DNA of 64,000 nt from Brevibacillus fluminis (GTDB lineage: Bacteria; Bacillota; Bacilli; Brevibacillales; Brevibacillaceae): assembly GCF_003710825.1 (NCBI RefSeq), contig NZ_RHHQ01000004.1, forward strand, positions 248,001-312,000, given 5' to 3'. The position numbers and the translations under genes are program-made. Below, piece by piece: positions 46,906 to 57,299 of the stretch (its first letter is position 1; each line of letters starts with the position of its first letter). Under the pieces are notes generated by a model. It saw only the letters and a program-made list of their open reading frames with translations. It did no database searches and was not told the origin of the DNA.

Positions 46906-47391
46906 CTACACTTCCTTTATCCCTTGATTTACGGTGCGTATTTGCAGGATGCCGGTTGTTGCATCCATTTCTATGGTTCGTCCACAATTCCCACCCGTAT
47001 CCTCCGCCACGATGCGTATGCGTGCCGAGTGCAGCATCTCCTTGCACGCCTCCACATTGCGCGGACCGATCCTCATCGTGTCATTCCCGGACATGAAGGC
47101 GAACATTTGCGCCCCGCCGGCCAATTTGGCAATAATGTTACGGGTAAAAGCCCCAGCAGCTTCCATGTCGGCAATCAGTTTCGGGATTGCTGTATCTGCA
47201 TATTTTCCGATATTGAGGTCGGCAGTTTTACCGAGTGAAGAATCAGGTAGCATGACATGCGCCATGCCAGCGATTTTTTTTGTTTCATCAAAGAGGACAA
47301 CCCCTACACACGAACCCAAACCGGTTGTGCGCAGACGATCGGGCGGAAATGCGATGCCTAAATCAGCCATACCTATCTTAATAATTTCCAT
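46906..47391 (-). CDS. cheD: Chemoreceptor glutamine deamidase CheD
   Basis: Deamidates receptor glutamines and, when bound to CheC, is part of the CheY-P feedback adaptation of Bacillus-type chemotaxis. 161 residues. The catalytic Cys is in GLGSCVGV and the His in MAHVMLPDS; the Thr of the triad lies further on. The gene overlaps the end of cheC by 14 nt. Confidence 0.95.
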   Translation of the reverse strand: MEIIKIGMADLGIAFPPDRLRTTGLGSCVGVVLFDETKKIAGMAHVMLPDSSLGKTADLNIGKYADTAIPKLIADMEAAGAFTRNIIAKLAGGAQMFAFMSGNDTMRIGPRNVEACKEMLHSARIRIVAEDTGGNCGRTIEMDATTGILQIRTVNQGIKEV

Positions 47392-48007
47392 CGAGTGGGA
47401 CTCCTAATGAGATAAATAGTTTTTCAAAAGAGTCAGGGTCCGGAATTAAGAAGAAATGTCCTTTAACCTGGTTATTGCCTTCAAAGAAGGAGGTGTTGAT
47501 CGTCAGGGCGAAGTCGCCGGAGCGACCCAACTCAATCAGGCCGTAGCTCAGTACGGCGCCCGCCATATCGATTGCAAGGGCCGGTACCGATGGCTGTAAG
47601 TTCAACCTGGTGAAATCCGCCAAGGACGACAAGTACGAGCCGATCAGGATATTACCTATCTCGTGGAGCGCAGAAGCCTCCATATCAGTTAGGCCATAAT
47701 CATCGCTAACTTCCATTCCCAAAAGCTCTTTGAGCAAATTGCGCGCCGATTGCAAATCGACAATGAAAAACATGCTGCCCGGGCAATCGCCTTCGACACG
47801 CAAAAAGACCGTAACGACCACAGCTTCCATTCCGCCAACGAAATCTGCAATCTCGTCAAAGCTTATGACTTTGACTTGCGGCACCTTCATATCCACTTCT
47901 TTTTGAATCAGCTTGGAGAGGGCGGTCGCTGCATGCCCCGCCCCAATATTTCCAATTTCCCGAAGAACGTCCAATTGAAAATCTCCATAGTTCGAGAAGT
48001 TTGTCAT
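47378..48007 (-). CDS. cheC: CheY-P phosphatase CheC
   Basis: 209 residues with two phosphatase helices of the CheC/FliY/CheX family: the first has LREIGNIGAGHAATALS, the second EASALHEIGNILIGSYLS. Each contains the active-site Glu-x2-Asn pattern. In B. subtilis it dephosphorylates CheY-P and binds CheD. It follows cheW closely with a GAGGTT site. Confidence 0.95.
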   Translation of the reverse strand: MTNFSNYGDFQLDVLREIGNIGAGHAATALSKLIQKEVDMKVPQVKVISFDEIADFVGGMEAVVVTVFLRVEGDCPGSMFFIVDLQSARNLLKELLGMEVSDDYGLTDMEASALHEIGNILIGSYLSSLADFTRLNLQPSVPALAIDMAGAVLSYGLIELGRSGDFALTINTSFFEGNNQVKGHFFLIPDPDSFEKLFISLGVPLDGNY

Positions 48008-48010
48008 AAG

Positions 48011-48487
48011 TTAAACCTCAAACGCATCAAGCTGTTTGATTTCTTCTGTATTCAGCACTTTGTCCAAATTCAGCAAAATCAACAGACGTTTCTCTAATTT
48101 CGCTACTCCGCGCAAGTAAGCAGCTTCCACGCCTCCCACAACTTCTGGCGGCGGTTCGATGGAGCTGAGTGGAATATCGATGACATCGTTTGCGGCATCA
48201 ACGATCAGCCCAACTTCCAACTCGCCCACGGCAACGATGATGATCCGTGTCGATTCGGAATACGTCGCTTCATCAAGTGCAAACCGGCTGCGCAGGTCAA
48301 TGATCGGCGTAACCACGCCGCGAAGGTTGATGACGCCTTTGACGAATTTTGGCGTCCGCGGTACACGGGTAATGTGCTCCAGCTTCTCAATGGATTTTAC
48401 TTGGCTCACTTCAACGCCGTACTCTTCATCCTTTAACCGGAACACAATGACTTTTACTTCTCGGATAATTTCTTTTTGCTCGATCAT
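48011..48487 (-). CDS. cheW: Chemotaxis adaptor CheW
   Basis: 158 residues, a single CheW domain linking receptors to CheA. Typical segments are VIVFRLKDEEYGVEVSQVKSIE, RVPRTPKFVKGVINLRG and TPIIDLRSRF. AAAGGAGGG lies 7 nt before the ATG. A B. subtilis-type arrangement with cheA upstream and cheC downstream. Confidence 0.95.
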   Translation of the reverse strand: MIEQKEIIREVKVIVFRLKDEEYGVEVSQVKSIEKLEHITRVPRTPKFVKGVINLRGVVTPIIDLRSRFALDEATYSESTRIIIVAVGELEVGLIVDAANDVIDIPLSSIEPPPEVVGGVEAAYLRGVAKLEKRLLILLNLDKVLNTEEIKQLDAFEV

Positions 48488-48502
48488 TTATGATTCCCTC
48501 CT

Positions 48503-50587
48503 TTACTTGATAAGCGAATTGCAATCGATAATCAACGCAACCTGACCGTCGCCCAAAATCGTGGCACCCGAGATTGCGAACACATTAACCAAGTATTTGC
48601 CCAGCGATTTCAGCACGATCTCTTGCTGACCGATAAACGAGTCGACGACGAGGCCAGCCATTTTTTCGCCTTTGCGTACGATGACAACCGCCACCTCATC
48701 TTCCTTCGCTACTCCGTTGTCAGGAATTTGGAAGATTTCTTTCAAGGAAACAAGCGGCACTACTTTTCCGCGGAAGTCGATCACTTTTTGGCGATGTGCC
48801 ATCATGATCTCATCCTGACGGAAGACTGCAGTTTCGATGATGGAGCTGAGCGGCACGGCGAATTTCTCGTCTTCGACCTGCACCAGCATCGCGGAAATGA
48901 TCGAGAGCGTAAGCGGCAGCTGAATCAGGAAGGTGGTGCCTTGTCCTGGATTCGAATCGACGCTCACAGAACCGCCGAGGGATTCAATTTTTGTTTTCAC
49001 GACATCCAGTCCGACACCGCGTCCGGAAATATCGGAAATTTGTTCAGCCGTGCTCAAGCCAGAAGCAAACAGCAGTTCATAAATTTGCTTGTCAGAGAGG
49101 GAATCAGCATTCGTTTGATTGACGATGCCTTTTTCGATCGCCTTTTTCAATACGCGATCTTTGTTTATCCCTTTTCCGTCGTCTTTCACTTCAATAAAGA
49201 CATGGTTTCCGCTATGGTACGCTTTCAGCTGGACCGAACCTTCTTCGGACTTGCCTGCTTTTTTGCGCTCGTCTGGCCACTCTACACCATGGTCGATCGA
49301 GTTGCGCAGTAAATGTACCAGTGGATCGCCGATCTCATCGATAACGGTCCGATCCAGTTCGGTTTCCGCGCCGAAAATTTCGAGATTGACTTTTTTGTTC
49401 AATTCTTTTGCCAAATCGCGAACCATGCGCGGGAAGCGGTTGAACACTTGCTCGACCGGAACCATGCGCATCGTGAGGATAATGTTTTGCAAATCACCGC
49501 TAATGCGGCTCATATGCTCAACCGTTTCCTGCAGCTCGCTTTTGCCGAGTTCGCGCGCCAACTGCTCCAGACGGCCGCGGTCGATCACGAGCTCGCTAAA
49601 GAGGTTCATCAAAATGTCGAGGCGCTCGATATCGACACGAATCGTTTTGCCTGTAGAAGCTTTTTTCACGGCAGCCTGTCCGCTGTCCGCTTCTTTTTTG
49701 CTTCCGTTTCCTGCATCCTCCGTCTTTTGTGGAGCGGATTGGGTAACTTCTGCCTGCTTCTTTTGCAGATCTGCTTCTACATGCTCCTGGAGTTGTACAA
49801 CCTCAATGAGCACTTCCTCGATTTCGGAAATGTTTTCGATCGCCTTTTTGATTTTTTCGACTGGCTGAGAGGAGAGAAACACCACTTCAAAGAACGAGTC
49901 GAATTTCTCGTTCTCGATCTCCTCTGCACTCGGCAGCGATTTGATCACCTCGCCAAGCGACTCCAGTGCATCGAACACCATATACGCACGCGCTGCTTTC
50001 AGCAAGCAGTCTTGGCGAAGTGTGACGCGGATGGAATACGGGACATTGCCCGATTCCTTGGATTGGCGAATGATGGTGATTGCATAATCATCCAGTCCGT
50101 AGTCGCGGGAGCTTACCTCTACCTTTGCTTCTTCCGGAGCAAACGCGACGGCGCTCGCCGCCACTTCCACAATGGACTGCTCCACTTCCGCTTGCGGCTT
50201 TGGCACATCGCCAGAGACGATCGCACGCAATTTGGCAACCGGTTCGGATACGTCCGCTGCCCCATTGCCGCCATCGATGATGTTGTACACCATTCCCTCC
50301 AGCAAATCTACACTCTTAAAAATCACGTCCATGAAATCGCTGTTGATTTGCAGCTTGTGGTTGCGAATCAAATCGAGCACATTTTCGGTCTCATGGGTCA
50401 GGCTTGCCATATCCTCAAAGCCCATCGTCGCCGCCATTCCTTTGAGCGTATGTGCGGAACGGAAAATCTCATTGACGATCTGAATGCTATTCGGATCATT
50501 TTCCAAAAGCAGCAGGTTGGAATTGATGGCCTGCAAATGCTCCTTGGACTCTTCAATAAACATGTCTAGGTATTGATTCATATCCAT
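48503..50587 (-). CDS. cheA: Chemotaxis histidine kinase CheA
   Basis: 694 residues: N-terminal HPt domain with the phosphorylated His46 (SAHTLKG), P2 response-regulator-binding domain (~ residues 160-240), a Lys/Gln/Ala-rich linker, dimerisation helices (IDRGRLEQL), the HATPase with N-box HLLRNSIDHGVE and G-boxes DDGKGI and DISGRGVGLDVV, and a C-terminal CheW-like domain. Start at MDMNQYLDMFIEESK, which matches B. subtilis and has GGGAGGTG 8 nt upstream; an earlier in-frame ATG is rejected. Confidence 0.97.
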   Translation of the reverse strand: MDMNQYLDMFIEESKEHLQAINSNLLLLENDPNSIQIVNEIFRSAHTLKGMAATMGFEDMASLTHETENVLDLIRNHKLQINSDFMDVIFKSVDLLEGMVYNIIDGGNGAADVSEPVAKLRAIVSGDVPKPQAEVEQSIVEVAASAVAFAPEEAKVEVSSRDYGLDDYAITIIRQSKESGNVPYSIRVTLRQDCLLKAARAYMVFDALESLGEVIKSLPSAEEIENEKFDSFFEVVFLSSQPVEKIKKAIENISEIEEVLIEVVQLQEHVEADLQKKQAEVTQSAPQKTEDAGNGSKKEADSGQAAVKKASTGKTIRVDIERLDILMNLFSELVIDRGRLEQLARELGKSELQETVEHMSRISGDLQNIILTMRMVPVEQVFNRFPRMVRDLAKELNKKVNLEIFGAETELDRTVIDEIGDPLVHLLRNSIDHGVEWPDERKKAGKSEEGSVQLKAYHSGNHVFIEVKDDGKGINKDRVLKKAIEKGIVNQTNADSLSDKQIYELLFASGLSTAEQISDISGRGVGLDVVKTKIESLGGSVSVDSNPGQGTTFLIQLPLTLSIISAMLVQVEDEKFAVPLSSIIETAVFRQDEIMMAHRQKVIDFRGKVVPLVSLKEIFQIPDNGVAKEDEVAVVIVRKGEKMAGLVVDSFIGQQEIVLKSLGKYLVNVFAISGATILGDGQVALIIDCNSLIK

Positions 50588-50605
50588 GATAAATCCACCT
50601 CCCAA

Positions 50606-51814
50606 TCAGTTGACGAGCCTTACTAGCGTCTCCGCGATTTTTTCTAGGGGTACTACATGATCTGCCAATCCGGCAACGACCGCCGAACGCGGCATACCGT
50701 ATACGACGCAGCTTGATTCATCCTCGATGATGCTCGTCACTGGCCCGCCCTCTTTCATTAGTCGTAATCCCTTAGTCCCATCGCTTCCCATGCCTGTCAT
50801 GATAATTGCCCATTTGCTAACATTTGTCAACTTGCTCACTGATTCGAATAGTACGTCTACTGATGGACGGTGACCACCGCGCGGATCTGCCTGATGTAAA
50901 TGAATCGTAAGTTGTTTCCCGCTCTGTTCGGCGACTTCCATATGGTAGCCCCCTGGAGCTATGTAGACGGTTCCCGCCTCCAACGCTTGTCCGTTTTCCG
51001 CCTCGACGACGTGCAGGCCGCAAAGCGTATCCAATCGTTGGGCCAAGGAACGGGTAAAGCCAGGCGGCATGTGCTGTACGACCACAATCGGCGCCGGAAA
51101 ATGGGCCGGTATCGCCGTCAGCAGCGTTTGCAGCGCTTTCGGTCCGCCTGTCGATGTCCCGACTGCCACCAGCTTCGAGAACGAGGTACCCAACTGTGAG
51201 ATCCGATTTTGTTTGATCGGACTTACAGAAGGAGCCGTCGCTTGTGCTGACGCGGTCTCTCTCTCAGCCTGAAACGAAGACGGACGCTGAAAACCTACTG
51301 GCTTTTCTGACGGTTGCGGTTGCACAGTGGGACTCGGCGCTGATGAAGAAAACGAAGATTGACTGGACACTGAAGACTTGGGTGCGAATCCGCCCGGCCT
51401 GCGCTGTCTCAATCTGGTCAAAGCCGCCGCTTTCACCTTTTCCACGATCCCGTCTGCCACCTTATGTATATCCAAGGAAATCGATCCTGATGGTTTGGTA
51501 ACGAAATCGATTGCCCCGAGCTCCAACGCATGAATAGTTTGCTCCGCCCCCTCTCTCGTCACGCTACTGAGCATGACGACTGGTACGGGATGCTCTTTCA
51601 TCAGCTGTTCCAATGCTTCCAAGCCATTCATGATCGGCATTTCAAGGTCGAGTGTGACGACGTCCGGCTGAAGACTCTTCACTTTTTCTACGCATTCTTT
51701 TCCGTTTTTCGCCCGATCAATCACTTCGATCGACGGATCTTCTGACAATATATCGGATATGACTTTCCTCATAAAAGCTGAATCATCTACCACGAGAACT
51801 CGAATTGTCTTCAT
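50606..51814 (-). CDS. cheB: Chemotaxis methylesterase CheB
   Basis: Response-regulator-controlled methylesterase/deamidase of receptors. 402 residues: receiver domain with Asp56 in VVTLDLEMP and the usual acidic VVDD pair, a ~60-residue Ser/Gln/Pro linker (about 140-200), then the esterase domain with Ser in AVGTSTGGPKAL, His in VVQHMPPGFT and Asp in MTGMGSDGT. GAGGGGG lies 9 nt before the ATG. Follows flhG as in B. subtilis. Confidence 0.95.
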   Translation of the reverse strand: MKTIRVLVVDDSAFMRKVISDILSEDPSIEVIDRAKNGKECVEKVKSLQPDVVTLDLEMPIMNGLEALEQLMKEHPVPVVMLSSVTREGAEQTIHALELGAIDFVTKPSGSISLDIHKVADGIVEKVKAAALTRLRQRRPGGFAPKSSVSSQSSFSSSAPSPTVQPQPSEKPVGFQRPSSFQAERETASAQATAPSVSPIKQNRISQLGTSFSKLVAVGTSTGGPKALQTLLTAIPAHFPAPIVVVQHMPPGFTRSLAQRLDTLCGLHVVEAENGQALEAGTVYIAPGGYHMEVAEQSGKQLTIHLHQADPRGGHRPSVDVLFESVSKLTNVSKWAIIMTGMGSDGTKGLRLMKEGGPVTSIIEDESSCVVYGMPRSAVVAGLADHVVPLEKIAETLVRLVN

Positions 51815-51855
51815 TACAGCTGCCCCCTCTCCCCATAAGCCTTTTTCATTCCATC

Positions 51856-52728
51856 CTATCGAATCATGTTTCTCATTTTGGCGAAAAAGCCTTTGAGTCC
51901 GCCTGCTCCAGTTTCTATCGACGAAACAGCCCCAACGCCGCGTGTATAAGCCGAAACCAGGTCTCGGATGCCTTTTGCCGCAGGTGATTGCGGATACGTC
52001 AGAAAAAAGGGTTTCTGCTGCTTCACCGATTTCGAGACAATCGCATCATCCGGAACATACCCAAGTGTAGATAGCTCCATGTCGAGAAACCGTTTGGCGA
52101 CCATCGCCAGTTTGTCTGCCGTCTGCTTGCCCTCCTGATTACTGCTGACACGATTGATCACAAGCCGGATCGCCGTTTTCGGATTTTGCGAATGGATCAT
52201 TTTGATCAGTGCATACGCGTCTGTAATGGATGTCGGTTCAGGAGTCGTGACCAAAAGAACTTCGTCCGCTGCGAGAATAAACCGCATAGATTCATTGCTG
52301 ACACCTGCTCCAGTATCGAACAGGAGTATATCGGCATATCCCTGCAAGTTTTCAAGCTGACGAAACATCGTGTCAAGCTTTCCGTCATCGACTTTCATCA
52401 TTTGTGAAAAACCCGTTCCTCCCGCAATAAACTCTAGCCCGCCAGGTCCTTTTTCGAGAATATCCCAAACGGTTGTCTGCGGTTCGAGCAATTGCAGCAA
52501 ATGCTTTTTGGAGCTGATCCCCATCAGCACATCCAGATTGGCAAATCCAAGGTCTGCATCGAATACCACTGTTTTTTGCCCGCTCTCCAACAATCCCAAC
52601 GCAAAATTTAACGTGAAGTTCGATTTGCCGACGCCGCCTTTTCCGCTCGTTACGGTGATGAGCCTCGTCGGCTTCCCTTCCTGCGATTTCTGCAGCCGTT
52701 CGCGCAGCTGCGCGGCCTGATCACGCAT
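51856..52728 (-). CDS. flhG: MinD-like ATPase FlhG (YlxH), flagellar number control
   Basis: 290 residues of the MinD/ParA family. Deviant Walker A SGKGGVGKSNF near residues 28-38, and a FDTGAGVS motif. Its membrane-targeting C-terminal helix is plausible (FFAKMRNMIR). With FlhF it sets flagellar placement and number and helps C-ring assembly. The start overlaps the flhF end by 8 nt. Confidence 0.94.
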   Translation of the reverse strand: MRDQAAQLRERLQKSQEGKPTRLITVTSGKGGVGKSNFTLNFALGLLESGQKTVVFDADLGFANLDVLMGISSKKHLLQLLEPQTTVWDILEKGPGGLEFIAGGTGFSQMMKVDDGKLDTMFRQLENLQGYADILLFDTGAGVSNESMRFILAADEVLLVTTPEPTSITDAYALIKMIHSQNPKTAIRLVINRVSSNQEGKQTADKLAMVAKRFLDMELSTLGYVPDDAIVSKSVKQQKPFFLTYPQSPAAKGIRDLVSAYTRGVGAVSSIETGAGGLKGFFAKMRNMIR

Positions 52729-54145
52729 ACGCCTGCTCTCCCAATATCAGGTTGGCGACGACTTCCGGGGTCGCAGTGACGATGTCGTCCGGCACGTTTT
52801 GCCCGATTGTAATGTAGGAGAGCTTTAGTCCGAATTCATGTGTCACATTCAGAATGGAACCAAAGATTATCGTTTCATCCGCTTTTGTGAAAATGACTTT
52901 ATGAATCGGTACATCTTGAAAGTTTTGCACAATCGGCTTCATATCGCTATAGCGGGAAGTTAGGCTTAAAATAAGGTAGTTTTCACTGTCCGTTTCCTTC
53001 TCCAATAAGTCCGTTATCCCCTTGACATACTCATTGTTACGGTAATTGCGCCCGGCAGTATCGACTAAAATCAGGTCGCAATGTGCGAGACGATCCATCG
53101 CAATCGGCAAATCTTTGGCAGAAAACACAACCTCTATCGGTACGTTCAAAATATTAGCGTATGTCTTGAGCTGCTCCACCGCTCCGATTCGGAACGTATC
53201 AGTCGTGATGAAACCAACTTTTCGCTTTTCCTTGAGCATCGCGTCGGCTGCTAGCTTCGCGATGGTCGTCGTCTTTCCAACACCAGTCGGACCAAAGAAA
53301 AACGCTACCTTTGTCGACCGGCTAATTTGCGTGGAAACGGGTGCAGCAGCGGTTAATTGCTCTTGGATGACTGTTGCGGCAAGCTGACTCGCATCATCAA
53401 GCGCAAGTGATTCAGCCTGTTCAAGCCGTTTAGTCATCTCTTGCAAAACAACCATACAGAGCTCCGGCAAAAGCTCCTGTTCAGCCAACCGATCACGCAC
53501 CTTGCGAAATGCATCCGGTAGCACCTCAGTGCCATCTGGTTTCAACAGAAGCTTTTGGAACACTTGCCGCATATCGCGAAGCTCTTGGGCGAGGTCTCCG
53601 CCTGCCTGCACCACAGCTTGTGCCGGCGCGTGACTTTCTGTGCCAGCCTTCACGCTTGACACCTGTTGCGGCGACGATTCCACGCGGGCAATCGCTGCTT
53701 CTGCTTGCGGGACCGGTATGGTCCGTGGCGTTTGGTCCATTTCCGATTTTTCTTGAACCACAACCTGATGCAGCGATTCTTCGGCTTGCGCGACCAGCTC
53801 CGCCACAGCAATTGCAGATGATGCAGCAGCCTTGGTCGTTTGTGATCGTTTCGCTTCTGCCAATTCAGGCGATGAACTGCCGACAGTTCGCTGGTAGGCT
53901 TGCTTGGCAACATAGGAATTGACCGGAGCAGCCGCTTGCGCAGGCACCCCTTTTTCAGAGCGGTCGTTCGCCTGCTTAGCATCGACCGCCGCGATTACTT
54001 CAATCTGCCGCTTGCTGAACAAGCCCATGAAGCCACCCGTTTTCACTGGTTTGGTATTTAAAATAATCGCGTCCTTGCCAAGATCGATCCTGATCTTTTC
54101 CAAGGCATCAGGCATCGAATCCACCAGATAACGTTTCACCCTCAC
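52721..54145 (-). CDS. flhF: SRP-family GTPase FlhF
   Basis: 474 residues: a variable N-terminal basic/linker region (to ~ residue 200), then the NG domain with GPTGVGKTTTIAKLAA, DTAGRN and the TKAD guanine motif. GTG start overlapping the flhA stop by four bases (GTGA), with AGGGATGG upstream. Places new flagella with FlhG. Confidence 0.95.
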   Translation of the reverse strand: MRVKRYLVDSMPDALEKIRIDLGKDAIILNTKPVKTGGFMGLFSKRQIEVIAAVDAKQANDRSEKGVPAQAAAPVNSYVAKQAYQRTVGSSSPELAEAKRSQTTKAAASSAIAVAELVAQAEESLHQVVVQEKSEMDQTPRTIPVPQAEAAIARVESSPQQVSSVKAGTESHAPAQAVVQAGGDLAQELRDMRQVFQKLLLKPDGTEVLPDAFRKVRDRLAEQELLPELCMVVLQEMTKRLEQAESLALDDASQLAATVIQEQLTAAAPVSTQISRSTKVAFFFGPTGVGKTTTIAKLAADAMLKEKRKVGFITTDTFRIGAVEQLKTYANILNVPIEVVFSAKDLPIAMDRLAHCDLILVDTAGRNYRNNEYVKGITDLLEKETDSENYLILSLTSRYSDMKPIVQNFQDVPIHKVIFTKADETIIFGSILNVTHEFGLKLSYITIGQNVPDDIVTATPEVVANLILGEQAYA

Positions 54146-56178
54146 TGCACATTCACCATCCCTACACTTTGCACTTCCACATGTGGTTCAAGCTCGCTAT
54201 ACGAGATCACCGGAATATCCGGCATCATGCGCTCCATCAACTGCCGCAAATACATGCGGATCGCAGGAGACGCCAGTAAAATCGGCTGCTGCCCAGAAGC
54301 GGCGACTTTGCCAACCTGCTCGGACATGCTTTGGTAAATTCGCTGGGTCGTATCTGGGTCCATCGCCAGATAGCTTCCTTGCTCGGTCTGTTCGATACGA
54401 TCCGAGATCGCTTTCTCCAGTCCTGGGCCAGCGGTGATCACGACCAGCGGCTGACCGGGCTCGGTAAACTGCAGCGTAATTTGCCTTGCGAGCGCCTGGC
54501 GCACATATTCGGTCAGCACTTCCGGATCTTTGGTGTACATGGCGTTATCGGCCAATGCTTCCAAAATTGCTGGCAAATTGCGCACCGAAATTTTTTCTTT
54601 CAGCAGCTTTTGTAAAACTTTTTGCACATCACCGACCGAAAGCATTCCAGGAATCAGCTCGTCGACTAGCACCGGCATCATTTCCTTGATGTTGTCGATC
54701 AATGCTCTCGTCTCTTGGCGACCCAACAGCTCATGCGCATGACGTTTGATGATCTCTGTCAAATGCGTAGCAACGACCGACGGCGGATCGACCACCGTAT
54801 AGCCGGATAGCTCAGCAACATCCTTATACTCTTCTGTTACCCATAATGCAGGCAACCCAAACGCGGGTTCTTGCGTCGGAATCCCGACGACGGAATCGTC
54901 ATCGAATCCTGGGCTCATCGCCAAGTAGTGATCCAGCAGAATTTCTCCCTTCGCGATTTGGTTCCCCTTGATTTTGATGACATATTCATTCGGCCGCAAT
55001 TGAATGTTGTCGCGAATCCGAATGACGGGAACAACGATACCCAGCTCCAACGCGCACTGGCGACGGATCATGATGACACGGTCGAGCAAATCTCCGCCTT
55101 GCTTCGTATCTGCGAGCGGGATCAAACCGTATCCGAATTCGAATTCGATCGGATCTACCTGCAACAGATTGACGACACTCTCCGGCGAACGGACTTCGTC
55201 CATTTTTTGCTCCGCTTCCTGCTGAGCTGTTTCCACCACTTTTGTATTCGCCCTTCGCTGAAGCTGCCTGCCTCCATAGGCGAGAATCCCTGCAATCGGA
55301 AGCGTTGCGAATATCCCGATTGGTGTCAAAATTCCGAGGAAAGCGATGGCCCCAGCCACGATGTACAATAGTTTCGGATGACCGAACAGCTGACCAGTAA
55401 TGTCAGCCCCCAAGCTGTCATCGGATGTCGCACGGGTTACGATAATCCCTGTCGCTGTTGAAATCAGCAGTGCGGGGATTTGGCTCACAAGCGCATCCCC
55501 TACGGAAAGATTGGTGAAGTGTTTTGCCGCTTCTCCGGCACTCATATCGAGAAAAGCCATCCCTATAATGAAACCGCCGATGATGTTGATGATGAAAATG
55601 ATAATCCCTGCGATGGCGTCCCCTTTAACGAATTTGCTGGCACCATCCATCGCGCCGTAAAAATCTGCTTCCCGCTCGATTTTTTGACGGCGATTCCGCG
55701 CTTCTACGTCCGTGATCATGCCTGCATTCAAATCCGCATCAATACTCATCTGTTTCCCCGGCATCGCATCGAGCGTAAAGCGTGCGGCTACTTCCGCCAC
55801 GCGCTCCGAGCCTTTCGTGATAACGATGAACTGGATGATGATCAGAATCAGAAACACGATAAAACCGACCACCTGGTTTCCACCGACAACGAATTGGCCG
55901 AAGGCCTCGATGACCCTACCGCCCTCTCCGTGTGAAAGGATGTTCCGCGTGGTCGATACGTTCAATGCAAGTCGAAATAGGGTCGTTAACAGCAAAAGCG
56001 TAGGAAAGATCGAAAATTGCAAAGCCTCTTTGGTTCTCATCGATACGAGCAAAATCGTCAATGCCAACGAGATATTCAAGATCAACAATAGATCCAAAAG
56101 GGCAGGTGGGAGGGGGATTACCATCATGACGACGATGCTGATCACAAAGAATATAATTCCAAGTTCTTTTGCCCCCAC
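54142..56178 (-). CDS. flhA: Flagellar export gate protein FlhA
   Basis: 678 residues: about eight membrane segments in the N-terminal half, the conserved SIDADLNAGMITDVEARNRRQKIEREADFYGAMDGASKFVKGD FHIPEP-type loop region, and a C-terminal cytosolic ring domain (FGYGLIPLAD, DPDTTQRIYQSM). GTG start with AAAGGAGG 8 nt upstream. Core of the flagellar type III secretion gate. Confidence 0.96.
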   Translation of the reverse strand: MGAKELGIIFFVISIVVMMVIPLPPALLDLLLILNISLALTILLVSMRTKEALQFSIFPTLLLLTTLFRLALNVSTTRNILSHGEGGRVIEAFGQFVVGGNQVVGFIVFLILIIIQFIVITKGSERVAEVAARFTLDAMPGKQMSIDADLNAGMITDVEARNRRQKIEREADFYGAMDGASKFVKGDAIAGIIIFIINIIGGFIIGMAFLDMSAGEAAKHFTNLSVGDALVSQIPALLISTATGIIVTRATSDDSLGADITGQLFGHPKLLYIVAGAIAFLGILTPIGIFATLPIAGILAYGGRQLQRRANTKVVETAQQEAEQKMDEVRSPESVVNLLQVDPIEFEFGYGLIPLADTKQGGDLLDRVIMIRRQCALELGIVVPVIRIRDNIQLRPNEYVIKIKGNQIAKGEILLDHYLAMSPGFDDDSVVGIPTQEPAFGLPALWVTEEYKDVAELSGYTVVDPPSVVATHLTEIIKRHAHELLGRQETRALIDNIKEMMPVLVDELIPGMLSVGDVQKVLQKLLKEKISVRNLPAILEALADNAMYTKDPEVLTEYVRQALARQITLQFTEPGQPLVVITAGPGLEKAISDRIEQTEQGSYLAMDPDTTQRIYQSMSEQVGKVAASGQQPILLASPAIRMYLRQLMERMMPDIPVISYSELEPHVEVQSVGMVNVQ

Positions 56179-56199
56179 GACTGTCTCCTCCTTTTTCGG

Positions 56200-57297
56200 T
56201 TATTTCACTTTGCCCTGCAGCTTGTAGACGTAAGCGAGCACTTCCGCTACTGCTTTGAACATCTCTTCCGGGATTTGCTGGCCAATCTCAACCTGACTAT
56301 AAAGCGCACGCGCCAACGGCTTGTTCTCCATAATGACGATGCGATTTTTCTTGGCGATTTCCCTGATTTTCAGGGCGATGTAATCCTGTCCTTTGGCGAT
56401 GACCGTCGGCGCACTCATGGCACCGGCTTCATAGCGGATGGCGACGGAAAAGTGCGTCGGGTTTGTAATCACCACGTCCGCTTTGGGTAATTCCTGCATC
56501 ATCCGCTGCATCGCCATTTGACGTTGCCGCTGCTTAATCTTGCTTTTGATGAGCGGGTCACCCTCGCTTTTCTTGTATTCGTCCTTGATGTCTTGCTTGG
56601 ACATTCGCAAGCTCTTTTCATACTCGTACCGTTGATAGACATAGTCGCTTACCGCCAATATGAGGAGAAGAATCCCGATGAACAAGCCCAATTTGACGAC
56701 TTCATCACCCGTGAAAGCAAGTACGTCTTCCACAGAAGTGAGCGACAGCTTGATCAACGTATCTTTTGCACTCCACAAAATGGTGTATGCGACATAAATC
56801 CCTGCCGAAATTTTCAGGATTGATTTCAGCAGCTCCACGATCGTTCGCATCGAAAAAATGCGTTTCGCACCTTGGATCGGATTGATCTTGTCCAGCTTCA
56901 GCATCAATGGCTCCGTCGTGAAGTTCACACCGACTTGCATGTAATTCACAGCCAAGGCGACCACGATAGCAAAACCAAAAATCGGCCCCACGATCTTGAT
57001 CGCCTCAAAGCCGATCTGGCTTACGATTACGCCGAGGTTTTCCTGATTGACGTCCCACAACAGGTATGTTGTCAGCGTCTCCCGGAGTATGCGTTCAAAC
57101 GAATCGAGCATGGACGATCCGAAAACATACAGCAGCGTGAAAATGCTTGTGATCGCAAAGGCAGGAGACAAGTCTGAGCTTTTGGCGACCTGCCCTTTTT
57201 TCCGCGCATCCTGTTTCTTTTTCGGGGTCGCTTTTTCGGTTTTCTCCCCGTTGAAGTATTGGAGATCGACGGGGAAGCGCAACTGGATCCGCAGCAT
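56200..57297 (-). CDS. flhB: Flagellar export specificity switch FlhB
   Basis: 365 residues: four membrane segments in the N-terminal two thirds and a C-terminal domain with the autocleavage motif NPTH at about residues 279-282. The opening GEKTEKATPKKKQDARKKGQ is characteristic. The ATG at 57297 is chosen because a GGGGGG stretch lies 6 nt upstream; an ATG two codons earlier overlaps the fliR stop and is too close to it. Confidence 0.96.
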   Translation of the reverse strand: MLRIQLRFPVDLQYFNGEKTEKATPKKKQDARKKGQVAKSSDLSPAFAITSIFTLLYVFGSSMLDSFERILRETLTTYLLWDVNQENLGVIVSQIGFEAIKIVGPIFGFAIVVALAVNYMQVGVNFTTEPLMLKLDKINPIQGAKRIFSMRTIVELLKSILKISAGIYVAYTILWSAKDTLIKLSLTSVEDVLAFTGDEVVKLGLFIGILLLILAVSDYVYQRYEYEKSLRMSKQDIKDEYKKSEGDPLIKSKIKQRQRQMAMQRMMQELPKADVVITNPTHFSVAIRYEAGAMSAPTVIAKGQDYIALKIREIAKKNRIVIMENKPLARALYSQVEIGQQIPEEMFKAVAEVLAYVYKLQGKVK

Positions 57298-57299
57298 CG

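Noticed and set aside
49313..50569. 418-codon open frame opposite cheA
   Set aside because: Antisense of cheA, no start signal, composition typical of shadows.
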